Assembly: GCF_900010725.2 (NCBI RefSeq)
Contig: NZ_LR734879.1
Span: 210,006-274,005, forward strand
Length of the DNA: 64,000 bases
From: Planktothrix serta PCC 8927
Lineage (GTDB): Bacteria > Cyanobacteriota > Cyanobacteriia > Cyanobacteriales > Microcoleaceae
Direction of reading: 5' to 3'
Part shown: positions 52,020 through 61,637 of the stretch, in pieces
Numbering within the stretch: the stretch's first letter is position 1
Layout of the letters: every line of letters starts with the position of its first letter
Notes under the pieces: model-generated
The model's input: only the letters and a program-made list of their open reading frames with translations
Databases searched by the model: none
Told to the model about the DNA's origin: nothing
Program-made: the position numbers and the translations under genes

Positions 52020-52320
52020 GGTCAGCACCCCGCTCTGAAGAGACGGGGCTTCATGCCTCTCCTTTGGATAGCTCGTACCCGCCTAAGCCTTAACGGGCTA
52101 CGTTATCGGGAAGCGTTAAAGTTCTTACCTTGGGATGCGAAGCTAGTCCCAAGCTCTAAAACTTGAAAGTTAAACAGTTTTACGAGGGGTAAGACAGTGA
52201 TGACCGAGATAGTACCGACCGATAACATTGGCGAAGCTAACATTACCTGAGAAATCAGTGGGGTAGAAATACCAAAAAAACCGGGAATCGGCAAATACAA
52301 AAATTTTTGTCGATTCCTAA
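52020..52320 (+). ncRNA. Candidate HEARO/IscB-type omega RNA, stand-alone
   Basis: A structured sequence that I recognise from regions upstream of IscB/IsrB nuclease genes. The 5' hairpin is CCCCGCTCTGAAGAGACGGGG (52028-52048). A second stem is CTTGGGA...TCCCAAG (52129-52153), then AACTTGAAAGTT and TTTTACGAGGGG, and the 3' stem GGAATCG...CGATTCC (52284-52317). No IscB/IsrB reading frame follows: after 52330 comes the Anbu peptidase gene. The guide would lie just 5' of 52020. Identification is by resemblance and structure, not by covariance search. Confidence 0.55.
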
Positions 52321-52388
52321 TCTAGTATTCACCGAGAATAAATTCTCCTGATGTGTCCCACTGAGCTTGCCGAAGTGTCGTTTTTCCT

Positions 52389-52409
52389 CCGCGCTCTGAA
52401 CAGACGCGG
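52389..52409 (+). repeat. Second copy of the omega-RNA-like 5' hairpin
   Basis: CCGCGCTCTGAACAGACGCGG repeats the 52028-52048 hairpin with compensatory stem changes (CCCCG/CGGGG to CCGCG/CGCGG) and the same CTCTGAAxAGA loop. It lies 26 bases upstream of the Anbu start codon and may influence its translation. Confidence 0.6.
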
Positions 52410-52434
52410 TTTCCAAACTTCCCATTTTTTTATT

Positions 52435-53202
52435 ATGACCTATTGTTTGGGGATCATTACTAATACTGGCTTAGTGATAGCGGCGGACTCGCGCACGAAT
52501 GCTGGGGTTGATCATATTTCTACCTATCGGAAATTATTCGATTTTTCTAAGTCGGGCGATCGCGTGATTATGCTGTGTATGGCGGGAAACCTCTCCATTA
52601 CCCAGGGTATTGTTAGCGAATTAGATCGGGATCTCAAAACCCAGGAAGATATAAATTTACATACCTTACCCTCAATGTATGAAGTGGCTCGATATATTGG
52701 GGTAAAACTCAGAAAAATTCAAGAAGTGGATGAAAAATGGCTCAAAAAAGACGGAATTGAACCCCAATGTTCAATGCTGTTAGGCGGTCAAATTAAAGGA
52801 CAAGATCCCGCCCTGTTTTTGATTTACAGCCAAGGTAACTTTATTCATGCCACCAGAGAAACGCCCTTTTTACAAATTGGAGAAACTAAATACGGTAAAC
52901 CCATTTTAGATCGAACCCTCAGCTTTCATACCCACTTAGAAGCCGCTGCCAAATGTGCACTACTTTCGATTGATTCTACCATGAAATCCAATATTTCTGT
53001 AGGGCCTCCGATTAATTTAGTTATGTATGAAAAAGACACTTTCGAGATCAAAAATTGGCTAAAACTGCGTTTAGGAGATCCTTATTTAGCACAAATTCGT
53101 AAAGTTTGGGAAGAATGTCTCAAACAAGGATTTAATGAAATTCCTAATATTAATTGGCAGCATCGAGGTAGCGATTCTTCTGAAGATATTTTAATTGATT
53201 AG
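52435..53202 (+). CDS. Anbu (proteasome-type) peptidase
   Basis: A 255-residue member of the proteasome beta-like superfamily. After the initiator Met, Thr2 of MTYCLGIITNTGLVIAADSR becomes the N-terminal nucleophile; ADSRTNAG and the internal Lys (about 32-35, YRKLFDF) complete the Ntn catalytic centre. Length fits Anbu, the bacterial ancestral beta subunit. Its usual neighbours (transglutaminase-like, alpha-E, ATP-grasp genes) are absent here. I use ATG 52435; the frame upstream would run into the RNA-like hairpin. Role in cells is poorly known; it may degrade or process peptides. Confidence 0.88.
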   Translation: MTYCLGIITNTGLVIAADSRTNAGVDHISTYRKLFDFSKSGDRVIMLCMAGNLSITQGIVSELDRDLKTQEDINLHTLPSMYEVARYIGVKLRKIQEVDEKWLKKDGIEPQCSMLLGGQIKGQDPALFLIYSQGNFIHATRETPFLQIGETKYGKPILDRTLSFHTHLEAAAKCALLSIDSTMKSNISVGPPINLVMYEKDTFEIKNWLKLRLGDPYLAQIRKVWEECLKQGFNEIPNINWQHRGSDSSEDILID

Positions 53203-53383
53203 ATCTTTTTTTAGATTGTTTGTTGTGCAGGATACGGTTCAATTTTGGGAGTTATCCTATCTTTTGAATAAGGTGGAAAATTAAACTAATCCGCTAAATT
53301 TTTACAGGTGCTTAATCCTTTGCTGACGCACCCTCCTCAGACAGAAATCCGTCCCTTTTGCAATTCAAAAACCTGAAAAAATT

Positions 53384-53554
53384 ATGTTAAAATCTGGTCA
53401 AATCTACTGTTTTCGGGCGAGTTGGGAACTCTCAAGCCCGATGAGAGAACATACCATCCCAGATTGGTTATCAGTCGGATCAAATTGGCAAGGATACACC
53501 ATTTGGACTGTTCCTTGGATTGCAGATGTTGCTAGGGTAATTGTTAAATTCTAG
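53384..53554 (+). CDS. Small hypothetical ORF
   Basis: A 56-codon frame, MLKSGQIYCFRASWELSSPM then WLSVGSNWQGYTIWTVPWIA. The aromatic-rich composition is non-random and protein-like, but no family is known to me and no ribosome binding site is evident. It may be a real small gene or a remnant. The remaining parts of 53203-53634 hold nothing recognisable. Confidence 0.3.
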   Translation: MLKSGQIYCFRASWELSSPMREHTIPDWLSVGSNWQGYTIWTVPWIADVARVIVKF

Positions 53555-53634
53555 CCCTATTATTGTATAGGTTGTAAGATTTAAGCAACTGTAACTGATG
53601 ATCAAAAGTTCTAGTCAATGGGAGTTAACATCAA

Positions 53635-54489
53635 ATGAGAATTGGAATAATCGGAACCGGGTTAATGGGGTTTCCGATGGCGCTGCGACTCTTGGAAGTT
53701 GGATGTCAGGTGATGGTGTATAACCGCACAACATCCAAAGTAGAACCGTTAAGAGAAGCAGGGGCGACAGTAGCAGGAACGCCTCAAGGTTTAATCGCTA
53801 CCAGTGATTGTATTTTGTTGATGTTAACTAATGAAGATGCAATTGAGTCGGTTTTGTTCCGTTCAGAATTTCAATCGTTTTTATCTGGAAAAACAATTAT
53901 TTCAATGGGAACGATTTCCCCAACCAATAGTAAAAATATCCAAACAGAAATTATTAAAGCGGGAGGAGAATATTTAGAAGCGCCTGTTTTGGGGAGTATT
54001 CCTGAAGCTAAAGCCGGAACATTACAAATTATGGTCGGTTCCACAGAAGCCCAATTTAAACAGTGGTTTCATGTTTTACAACCGTTAGGAGAACCTAAAT
54101 ATATTGGAGAAGTGGGAAGCGCAGCCGCGTTAAAATTAGCATTAAATCAATTAATTGCTTCCCTAACAACTGCATTCGCCCTAAGTTTAAATTTTGTTCA
54201 ACAGCAAGGAGTTGATATCGAATTATTTATGGAGATTTTACGCAAAAGTGCGTTATATGCTCCTACTTTTGATAAAAAATTACAACGGATGTTAGAAGAA
54301 AATTATCAAAACCCCAATTTCCCCACTAAACATTTATTAAAAGACACGAATTTGTTTCTACAAGAAGCTGTAAAAATGGGGTTAAATGCGAGTTCGTTAG
54401 AAGGAGTACGAACCCTATTAGAAGCAACGCAAAAACTCGGAAAATCAGACGACGATTATTCCGCCCTATTTACCACCATTAAACCGTAG
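53635..54489 (+). CDS. NAD(P)-dependent oxidoreductase (3-hydroxyisobutyrate dehydrogenase family)
   Basis: A 284-residue beta-hydroxyacid dehydrogenase. The N-terminal Rossmann motif IGIIGTGLMGFPMALRLL, the substrate motif GGEYLEAPVLGSIPEAKAGT and the catalytic Lys in AALKLALNQLIA (about 169) are present; ending DTNLFLQEAVKMGL is conserved. Family members reduce or oxidise small hydroxy acids such as glyoxylate, succinic semialdehyde or tartronate semialdehyde; the substrate is open. Stop is directly followed by GTGCGTAAGC repeats. Confidence 0.88.
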   Translation: MRIGIIGTGLMGFPMALRLLEVGCQVMVYNRTTSKVEPLREAGATVAGTPQGLIATSDCILLMLTNEDAIESVLFRSEFQSFLSGKTIISMGTISPTNSKNIQTEIIKAGGEYLEAPVLGSIPEAKAGTLQIMVGSTEAQFKQWFHVLQPLGEPKYIGEVGSAAALKLALNQLIASLTTAFALSLNFVQQQGVDIELFMEILRKSALYAPTFDKKLQRMLEENYQNPNFPTKHLLKDTNLFLQEAVKMGLNASSLEGVRTLLEATQKLGKSDDDYSALFTTIKP

Positions 54490-54650
54490 GGTGCGTAAGC
54501 GCAGCACACGCACCACCTCCATATAGTAGGGTGCGTAAGCGCAGCGCACGCACCACCTCAAAGTTTATAGATCATTCTTTCTTGAATTTATGAGTATTGA
54601 TTTATAAAGAGGAAATGGTGCGTGCGCGTTGCTTACGCACCCTACGAATA
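54489..54650. repeat. GTGCGTAAGCGCAGC repeat cluster
   Basis: Two direct copies of TAGGGTGCGTAAGCGCAGC(A/G)CACGCACCACCTC (54487, 54528) and one inverted copy (GGTGCGTGCGCGTTGCTTACGCACCCTA, about 54617). Each copy is itself a hairpin. It is the same family as at 43894. Confidence 0.85.
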
Positions 54651-54677
54651 AACTACGGTAGAAAGGAATAATCAACG

Positions 54678-56216
54678 ATGAATCAAACCCGTCGCCAATT
54701 GCTGCAACAATTCCTAACAATAACGGCTACAACGTTAATTTTACCCCCAGTTTTTAATCGGGTTTCTCAGGCTGAAATTCCTAATAATTCTGGAAAGGTT
54801 TATTCTGTTTCTCCAATGGGAAATGATCGCCATTTAGGAACACTAGATCAACCTTGGGCAACTATTCAAAAAGCAGCAAATACCATTCAAGCGGGAGATA
54901 CAGTTTATATTCGAGGAGGAAAATATAAGATTAATCAACCCATTCGTCCCCAATTTTCAGGATTATCAAATCAATGGATTATTTATGCAGGATACCCCGG
55001 AGAACAGGTAATCATTGATGCCGATGGAATATTTGTTGAACCTGCAACGGGTTCCCCTCCCTATCCTCATGATCAAGGGGCATTTTTAATTATCGATCAA
55101 AGCTATATTCTGATTCAGAATTTAACGGTGATTAATTCCCATAATGCCGGATTTACAGTCAGAAATAGTCACCATATTAACTTTTATAATAATACCACAA
55201 TTAACACCTATTCTTCAGGAATTGCGATTTGGAATAACTGTTATCAACATCAGGTGATCGGAAATACGGTGATTAATGCTAATCGGCCCAATATGAAAAG
55301 CCAGCCTCCTAATTCACCCCCGGCGACAAAATCACCCCATGAAGCCATTACTTTAGCCGGGGTGAAGGATTTTGAAGTGGCTTATAATCTCGTTTGTTAT
55401 AGTGAAAAAGAGGGAATAGATTGTAAAGAAACCTGTGCTAATGGTCGAGTTCATCATAATTATACCCATCATCTAAAACGACAGGGGCTTTATGTCGATT
55501 CTTGGTTTGGGGTGTTAGAAAATATTGAATTTGATCATAATATTGTCGAAGAATGCGAGACAGGAATTGCGATTTCCGCAGAAGATGGCCCCAGGGTAGA
55601 AAATATTAAAATTCATCATAATTTAGTTTATAATAATCGAGCATCAGGGATTTTTATTTCTCGATGGGGAAAGGATCGACTGAAAAAAAATATCCATATT
55701 TATAATAATACAATTGTTCTTAATGGTTATGGACAAATTGATAAATCCCAACCTTATTGGTTAACAGGAGGTATCTATCTCTATTCAACTCAGTTAGAAA
55801 ATTTGGTAATTGAGCATAATATTTTGAGTGAAAATAAATATTTCCAGATTGGATATAGTCGGGATTTTCAAGCAGATGATTTTACTCGAAAGCAGATTAG
55901 AATTGAGAATAATTTAATATTTCAATCTCAAGCTGTGACCTATCCGGTTTATTTAGAAGCCTGGACAAAGGATTATGTTTATAGTACAAATGGGGATAAT
56001 TTTATTGAAGCTAAACCTAATTTTAAAGACCCATCTTTAGCTAATTTTTATTTACAGCCTAATTCTCCTGCAATTACTGGGGGAAATCCTACCTATTTGG
56101 GGGCTTTTCCTCCTGACCCGGAAGCAATATTTTGGTGGTTAGGGGATTTTCCCCCTCAATTTAAAGTTGATAGCGGGAGTTTAAATCAGTTATCAAGAGC
56201 GAAATTTACGTTCTGA
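54678..56216 (+). CDS. Tat-exported right-handed parallel beta-helix protein
   Basis: A 512-residue protein. The N-terminus [20 protein letters not shown] with an RR motif and AEIPN cleavage region suggests Tat export. Residues 40-490 form a beta-helix/DUF1565 pectate-lyase-like fold: [40 protein letters not shown] starts (in pieces) the typical N-cap, followed by many N-x-I/V coils (NNTIV, HNIVEE). Likely a polysaccharide lyase-like or carbohydrate-binding extracellular protein; no catalytic residues are assigned. Its end overlaps the convergent DUF1348 gene by 24 bases. Confidence 0.8.
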   Translation: MNQTRRQLLQQFLTITATTLILPPVFNRVSQAEIPNNSGKVYSVSPMGNDRHLGTLDQPWATIQKAANTIQAGDTVYIRGGKYKINQPIRPQFSGLSNQWIIYAGYPGEQVIIDADGIFVEPATGSPPYPHDQGAFLIIDQSYILIQNLTVINSHNAGFTVRNSHHINFYNNTTINTYSSGIAIWNNCYQHQVIGNTVINANRPNMKSQPPNSPPATKSPHEAITLAGVKDFEVAYNLVCYSEKEGIDCKETCANGRVHHNYTHHLKRQGLYVDSWFGVLENIEFDHNIVEECETGIAISAEDGPRVENIKIHHNLVYNNRASGIFISRWGKDRLKKNIHIYNNTIVLNGYGQIDKSQPYWLTGGIYLYSTQLENLVIEHNILSENKYFQIGYSRDFQADDFTRKQIRIENNLIFQSQAVTYPVYLEAWTKDYVYSTNGDNFIEAKPNFKDPSLANFYLQPNSPAITGGNPTYLGAFPPDPEAIFWWLGDFPPQFKVDSGSLNQLSRAKFTF

Positions 56217-56609
56217 TTCTTGAATCGGTAAATCGTTAATACTGGCTTCCCGTCGCTGCATTAACCCATTAGGAGCAAATTCCCATTGTTCATTCCCATA
56301 GGCGCGATACCATTTACCCGAATCTGTGCGATATTCATACTCAAATTTAACAGAAATTCGGTTATCGGTGAAACTCCATAACTCTTTTTTCAAACGATAA
56401 TCTAGTTCTGTGTTCCACTTGCGAGTGAGAAATTCCCGAATCTTTTCCCGTCCGGTAAAGAATTCAGCCCGATTTCGCCAAACGGAATCCTCTGTATAAG
56501 CTAATGCTACTCGTTGAGGATCACAGGTATTCCAAGCATCCTCGGCCGCTTGGACTTTGGCTTTAGCGGTTTCTAGGGTAAAGGGTGGTAAGGGGGGTCT
56601 AGTTTCCAT
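56193..56609 (-). CDS. DUF1348 (NTF2-like) family protein
   Basis: A 138-residue small NTF2-like protein. [36 protein letters not shown] and [13 protein letters not shown] then [25 protein letters not shown] match DUF1348. The fold makes a ligand-binding cone; function unknown. ATG 56609 with GGAG upstream is preferred. Confidence 0.85.
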   Translation of the reverse strand: METRPPLPPFTLETAKAKVQAAEDAWNTCDPQRVALAYTEDSVWRNRAEFFTGREKIREFLTRKWNTELDYRLKKELWSFTDNRISVKFEYEYRTDSGKWYRAYGNEQWEFAPNGLMQRREASINDLPIQESERKFRS

Positions 56610-56829
56610 TAGCAATTCTCCTTGATGATTATGATTCAGTTTAGGGGTCGTTGGAAAGGTTGCTTAATTGCTGTTCTAACTCTACAATTAGATCTACAAA
56701 AGACTCAAGACGCAGCGATCTAATCTGCGATCGCAAAGATTAAATTTCTTGAACCGATCTGTACATACTTGCTTTGATTCTGATAAAGTATAAAAAAATA
56801 TCCCTATTTTGAGTTTTACCGACCTAACT

Positions 56830-57348
56830 ATGAAAACTCAGTTATTTGTCAGGTTGCTCACCGTTTGTGCCTTAACCTTGGGGTCAATACCTTTTTTAAA
56901 TAACCCTGCCGAGGCTCAAAATATCACTTATTCTTGCGGTAAATCACGGGATGGCGTGCCAACGACCTATGCTGTGAATTCCACTGGAAGACGCATTGCG
57001 GTCATCCGATGGCAGAGAGATTGGGGAAGTATCAGTGGAGAAGCTCGATGCAAAGAAGTTTCTTCTCGGTTTCAAAACGCATCTAATAACGGAACCCTCA
57101 GTTTTCTAACTCATGGGGTGATGAGTGGGCAAAAAGTGATTTGTACCGCTAAGGAGTATGGTGGCCCTTGCAGCAGTTTACTATTTACCCTTAGACCGGA
57201 GGATAATCCTAGACAGGTGATTAACGACTTGTTTGGTGTTGGTTATCGCGCCCGTGGCCCTGTTGTTCAATCCGATGACGGAGAACCTCAGATTTATATT
57301 GACATGGAATTGTTACTGCAAAATGCCGCTAACGCTACTGAAAAATAA
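56830..57348 (+). CDS. COP23 domain protein (circadian oscillating polypeptide 23 homologue)
   Basis: A 172-residue exported protein. A signal peptide (about 1-29, ending AEAQN) precedes a COP23 domain: YSCGKSRDGVPTTYAV (about 33-48), ISGEARCKEVSSRFQ, VICTAKEYGGPC, LLFTLRPEDNPRQVI. Four conserved Cys probably form two disulfides. COP23 was named for rhythmic accumulation in a cyanobacterium; function unknown. ATG 56830 gives a regular signal peptide. The two palindromic arrays start just after this gene. Confidence 0.85.
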   Translation: MKTQLFVRLLTVCALTLGSIPFLNNPAEAQNITYSCGKSRDGVPTTYAVNSTGRRIAVIRWQRDWGSISGEARCKEVSSRFQNASNNGTLSFLTHGVMSGQKVICTAKEYGGPCSSLLFTLRPEDNPRQVINDLFGVGYRARGPVVQSDDGEPQIYIDMELLLQNAANATEK

Positions 57349-57362
57349 TTGAGAAATTTCAG

Positions 57363-57630
57363 ATGTGGAACAGGCATCTTGCCTGTTAAGTCAGGTATGT
57401 AGAACAGCCATCTTTCCTGTTAACAGGGATATGTAGAACAGCCATCTTTCCTGTTAACAGGGATATGTAGAACAGCCATCTTTCCTGTTAACAGGAATAT
57501 GTAGAACAGCCATCTTTCCTGTTAACAGGAATATGTAGAACAGCCATCTTTCCTGTTAACAGGAATATGTAGAACAGCCATCTTTCCTGTTAACAGGGAT
57601 ATGTGGAACAGGCATCTTGCCTGTTAACAA
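57363..57630. repeat. 34-nt tandem repeat array with internal hairpin
   Basis: About eight tandem units of TATGTAGAACAGCCATCTTT / CCTGTTAACAGG(G/A)A, unit length 34, six of them nearly identical (57397-57600), flanked by degenerate units with CAGGCATCTTGCCTG. Each contains the self-complementary CCTGTTAACAGG. It lies downstream of COP23. Confidence 0.9.
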
Positions 57631-57750
57631 AGGTTTCAGGTTTTTGGTTATGCTTGATTGTGCAGCAGGTGTCCGCAGGGTTACAAGGTTTTAGAAGGTT
57701 ATGATCCTAAATTGTTATCCTAAATTGTTAAGCTTTCTGCTTCCGACACT

Positions 57751-57958
57751 TTATTTAACAGGCAAGATGCCTGTTCTACATTTAACAGGCAAGATGCCTG
57801 TTCTACTTTATTTAACAGGCAAGATGCCTGTTCTACTTTATTTAACAGGCAAGATGCCTGTTCCACTTTATTTAACAGGCAAGATGTCTGTTCTACTTTA
57901 TTTAACAGGCAAGATGTCTGTTCCACTTTATTTAACAGGCAAGATGCCTGTTCCACAC
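57751..57958. repeat. 30-nt tandem repeat array with palindromic core
   Basis: Seven units of about 30 nt, each with the palindrome AACAGGCAAGATGCCTGTT followed by C(T/C)ACTTTATTT. The array is in opposite orientation to the first and ends 11 bases before the start codon of the trypsin-TPR gene. One isolated copy stands at 62155-62173. Confidence 0.9.
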
Positions 57959-57968
57959 TTCCTTGAAA

Positions 57969-60900
57969 ATGCTAATGAAACCTAGTTATTTCTATCAATC
58001 TCTGAGTTGGATATTGGGACTGGGAACGTTGTTTGTGTTGCCGATAACAACGGTTCAACTCATGGCTTTTCCCCCGGTTGCGGTTGCCCAATCTTCTCAG
58101 AATTCTGCCCGGTCTGAGAATCAAATTCAAGTTATTGCTGAAGGGATTACTGTTAAAGTGATTTCTGGGGAAAGTAGCGGTTCTGGGGTGATTATTAAAA
58201 ACCAAAATCAAGTTTATACGGTTCTCACCAATCAGCACGTTATTGAACCGAATCAACCGCTACAAATTCAAACGAATGATGGCAAAATTCATCCCGCAAC
58301 TTTAGTTAATAATATTGATTTTCAAGGGAAAGATTTAACTTTAATTCAATTTCAAGCTAATGAAAATTATACCGTTGCCAATTTAGCAAATTTAGCGGCT
58401 GTCAAAAATAAGGACTCTATTTATGCCGCAGGTTATCCCTATGAAAGTGAACCTAATCAACCCTTTGTTTTTACCACTGGACAAGTTTTATATATTCCTC
58501 CCAAACCCTTTCGAGAAGGTTATCAAATCGGCTATAATAATGATATTCAAAAAGGCATGAGTGGGGGCCCGATTCTGAATGTTTATGGTCAGGTAATTGG
58601 GATTAATGGCATCCACGCCGAGCCCTTATGGGGAAATCCTTATATTTATGAAGATGGCTCTAAACCAACGGCCGCCGAACAGGATTTAGCGAGTCGTTGT
58701 AGTTGGGGAATTCCTATCGAAACTTTTGCAGAATTGGCGGGAAATTTTGCCCCCACTGCCAGTTTACCCCAAACCCGTCAGACTCCAATTGCTCCTAATA
58801 ATATTGTATCACCAATTGCCAATGATGTTAATAATATTGCTGAAAAAATTACCGTTAAAATTGAATGGCAAAATGGCAATGGTTCTGGGGTAATTGTAGC
58901 AAAACAGGGAAACACTTATTATGTTCTCACGGCTGAACACGTCGTTAGAAATAAGCTGAATTTTCAAGTTGTTACTCCCGATGGCAAATCCTATCCCGTG
59001 ACGGTTAATGAAACCAATGTTAAAACTTTACCTGGGGTTGATTTAGCGGTAATTCAGTTTATCAGTAATGAAATTTATCCCGTTGCAACTCTGGCTAATT
59101 ATGATTTTAAAAATAGTGGTTTTATCTTTGCCTACGGATGGCCGGCTAATCAATTAACGAATACTCAAACCCCAGATTTTTTTAGTGCAGGTAATATTTT
59201 TGCTCAAAATTATGGCGATTTTCAAGGTCAATATTCCACATCTTTGAGTTATGGCTATGAGTTAGTTTATACGAATATAACCGCCTCCGGTATGAGTGGT
59301 GGCCCTTTGTTGGATAATCGGGGACAACTCATCGGAATTCATGGACGCGCCGATGGAGAAATTGCCTCCGAACAGGTGGGACAGGGGGGGATTTCAATTC
59401 AGTTAGGCTATAGTTTAGGGATTCCCATTCGTTCTTTTTTAACTCAGCTTCAACCATTAGGAATACAGCCAGAATGGTTAAAAGTGCAAACGGGGATTCC
59501 TCCAGCTTTTACGGAAGCAGAAATCAACACGATTATTACAGCTATTCTTAAAAATGTTGCCAGTCCTACACATAGTCAAGATATCGTTGCTTGGTTAAAT
59601 TATGGCAATCAGTTATGGCGGTTAGGTAAAAATCAAGAGGCTTTAAATGCTTTTGGTCAAGTTGTCACCCTGCAACCCAAGTCCTATCTCGGTTGGTATG
59701 GCAAAGGATTAACCCTTTATTCCATGTTTCAATATACCGAAGCCTTAAATGCCTTTGACCAAGCAATTCAAAATAGTCCCCCAAATTTCGCCCCTCCTTG
59801 GTATTGGCGAGGGCAAGCTTTAGTTCAGTTAAAACGATATGAAGATGCCTTAGCTGCGATTAAAAAAGCCCTAGAAATGGATAGAAAGAACTTTACCTTT
59901 CATTTCCGACGGGGTTATATTTTGGCGGAATTATTAAAACGTTATCAAGAAGCGATTGTTGCTTACACAGAAGCAATTAACATTAACCATCATCCCTTTT
60001 TCTACAACAACCGAGGCTTGGCTTACTCTAACTTAAAAAACTATCAACAAGCGATATCGGATTACAACCAAGCGATTCAACTTAATCCCAATGATGCAGT
60101 AGCCTACAGCAACAGAGGCAATGCCTACTCTAACTTAAAAGACTATGAAAAAGCGATATCGGATTTCAACCAAGCCATTCAACTTAATCCTAATGATGCT
60201 GATGTCTACACCAACAGAGGCAATGTCTACTCTGACTTAAAAGACTATGAAAAAGCGATATCGGATTTCAACCAAGCCATTCAACTTAATCCTAATTTGA
60301 CGGAAGCCTATAACAACCGAGGCAATGTCTACTCTGACTTAAAAAACTATGAAAAAGCGATATCGGATCTCAACCAAGCCATTCAACTTAATCCTAATTA
60401 TGCTGAAGCCTACAACAACCGAGGCATTGCCTACAGAAACTTAGAAGACTATGAAAAAGCGATATCGGATTTCAACCAAGCGACTCAACTTAATCCTAAT
60501 TTGGCTGAAATCTACAATAACCGAGGCAATGTCTACTCTGACTTAAAAGACTATGAAAAAGCGATATCGAATTTTAACCAAGCCATTCAACTTAATCCTA
60601 ATTATGCTGAAGCTTACACCAGCCGAGGCAATGTCTACTATTACTTAAAAGACTATGAAAAAGCGATATATGATTACAATCAAGCGATTCAACTTAATCC
60701 TAATGATGCAGAAGCCTACTACAACCGAGGTCACGTTTACGCCAATATAGGAAATGAAGAAACTGCTATTTCCGATTTTCAAAAATCAGCCCAACTTTAT
60801 AAACAGCAAGAAAAAACAGCCGACTATCAAGATGCTTTAAACAGAATTGCCCGGTTGCACAATACAAATCAAACGACAGAATCTAATTCTGATCCATATT

Positions 60901-61619
60901 TAGCTTATGTTCAGCAGGGAAAGACTTATTATAGACTAGGAAATTATACGGCAGCAGTGAATGAATTTACTCAAGCCATTAACATTAATCCTAATTATTT
61001 CTTGGCTTACAATGGTCGAGGCAATATTTACTTTATGTTAAAAGAATATGAAAAAGCAATATCGGATTACAACAAAGTCCTTCAACTCAATCCTAATTTT
61101 GATGCTGCCTACAACAACCGAGGTGTTGCCTACTTTAACTTAAAAAACTATCAACAAGCGATATCGGATTACAACCAAGCGATTCAACTTAATCCCAATA
61201 ATGCAGATGCCTACAACAATCGAGGTGTTGCCTACTTTAAGTTAAAAAACTATCAACAAGCGATATCGGATTACAACCAAGCTGTGATCCAAAATCAAGA
61301 TTTCTGGCCAGCTATGATCAATATTGGTTTAATAAAATATGAAATGGGAGAAATTTCAGTTGCGATTCAACAGTGGCAAAAAGCTATCGAAATTAATAAC
61401 CAAGCCGCAGAACCTTTATTGGCTTTAGCCGTTGCTTTATATCATCAAGGGGAAATTGAAAAAGCTTTAGCAATGGCTGAAGCTGCCTTAAAATTAGATC
61501 ATTCGTTTAGTCAATTAGAGGTATTGAGAGAGAATCTTTGGGGTGATAAACTGTTAGCAGATGCGGAAAAACTGTTAAAAACCCCAAGAATTCAAGCCTT
61601 TTTAAGTCAAAACCGTTAA
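57969..61619 (+). CDS. Tandem trypsin-like domains plus TPR protein
   Basis: A roughly 1216-residue exported protein. Signal peptide 1-42 (VAVAQSS). Serine-protease-like domain 1 (about 55-250): His in LTNQHV, Asp in GKDLTLIQF, Ser in GMSGGPIL; domain 2 (about 295-500): His in TAEHVV, Asp in GVDLAVIQF, Ser in GMSGGPLL. Both triads are intact. Then about 18 TPRs (about 530-1200), consensus YNNRGNVYSDLKDYEKAISD, several of which are near-identical at DNA level (102-nt units, 60000-60720). It probably processes or binds proteins in the periplasm; the TPRs resemble sensor parts of cyanobacterial conflict systems. The start is among ATGs at 57969 and 57975. Confidence 0.88.
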   Translation: MLMKPSYFYQSLSWILGLGTLFVLPITTVQLMAFPPVAVAQSSQNSARSENQIQVIAEGITVKVISGESSGSGVIIKNQNQVYTVLTNQHVIEPNQPLQIQTNDGKIHPATLVNNIDFQGKDLTLIQFQANENYTVANLANLAAVKNKDSIYAAGYPYESEPNQPFVFTTGQVLYIPPKPFREGYQIGYNNDIQKGMSGGPILNVYGQVIGINGIHAEPLWGNPYIYEDGSKPTAAEQDLASRCSWGIPIETFAELAGNFAPTASLPQTRQTPIAPNNIVSPIANDVNNIAEKITVKIEWQNGNGSGVIVAKQGNTYYVLTAEHVVRNKLNFQVVTPDGKSYPVTVNETNVKTLPGVDLAVIQFISNEIYPVATLANYDFKNSGFIFAYGWPANQLTNTQTPDFFSAGNIFAQNYGDFQGQYSTSLSYGYELVYTNITASGMSGGPLLDNRGQLIGIHGRADGEIASEQVGQGGISIQLGYSLGIPIRSFLTQLQPLGIQPEWLKVQTGIPPAFTEAEINTIITAILKNVASPTHSQDIVAWLNYGNQLWRLGKNQEALNAFGQVVTLQPKSYLGWYGKGLTLYSMFQYTEALNAFDQAIQNSPPNFAPPWYWRGQALVQLKRYEDALAAIKKALEMDRKNFTFHFRRGYILAELLKRYQEAIVAYTEAININHHPFFYNNRGLAYSNLKNYQQAISDYNQAIQLNPNDAVAYSNRGNAYSNLKDYEKAISDFNQAIQLNPNDADVYTNRGNVYSDLKDYEKAISDFNQAIQLNPNLTEAYNNRGNVYSDLKNYEKAISDLNQAIQLNPNYAEAYNNRGIAYRNLEDYEKAISDFNQATQLNPNLAEIYNNRGNVYSDLKDYEKAISNFNQAIQLNPNYAEAYTSRGNVYYYLKDYEKAIYDYNQAIQLNPNDAEAYYNRGHVYANIGNEETAISDFQKSAQLYKQQEKTADYQDALNRIARLHNTNQTTESNSDPYLAYVQQGKTYYRLGNYTAAVNEFTQAININPNYFLAYNGRGNIYFMLKEYEKAISDYNKVLQLNPNFDAAYNNRGVAYFNLKNYQQAISDYNQAIQLNPNNADAYNNRGVAYFKLKNYQQAISDYNQAVIQNQDFWPAMINIGLIKYEMGEISVAIQQWQKAIEINNQAAEPLLALAVALYHQGEIEKALAMAEAALKLDHSFSQLEVLRENLWGDKLLADAEKLLKTPRIQAFLSQNR

Positions 61620-61637
61620 TAGCATTAACTAACGGCT

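Noticed and set aside
52103-52300. 65-residue minus-strand ORF
   Set aside because: It lies antisense to the structured omega-RNA-like region and does not look like a protein family.
52020-52320. Reading the structured region as a group II intron or as a simple terminator
   Set aside because: There is no domain V-like end or intron-encoded protein, and the several distinct stems exceed a terminator; the HEARO-like reading fits better.
57363-57958. CRISPR array
   Set aside because: The units are contiguous tandem copies of 30 or 34 nt without unique spacers, and no cas gene is present.
57701-57985. Plus-strand frame LTGKMPV-repeat (and its minus-strand counterpart QASCLLNKVE)
   Set aside because: It is only the translation of the 30-nt palindromic array; the unit length is a multiple of three, so all frames stay open by chance.
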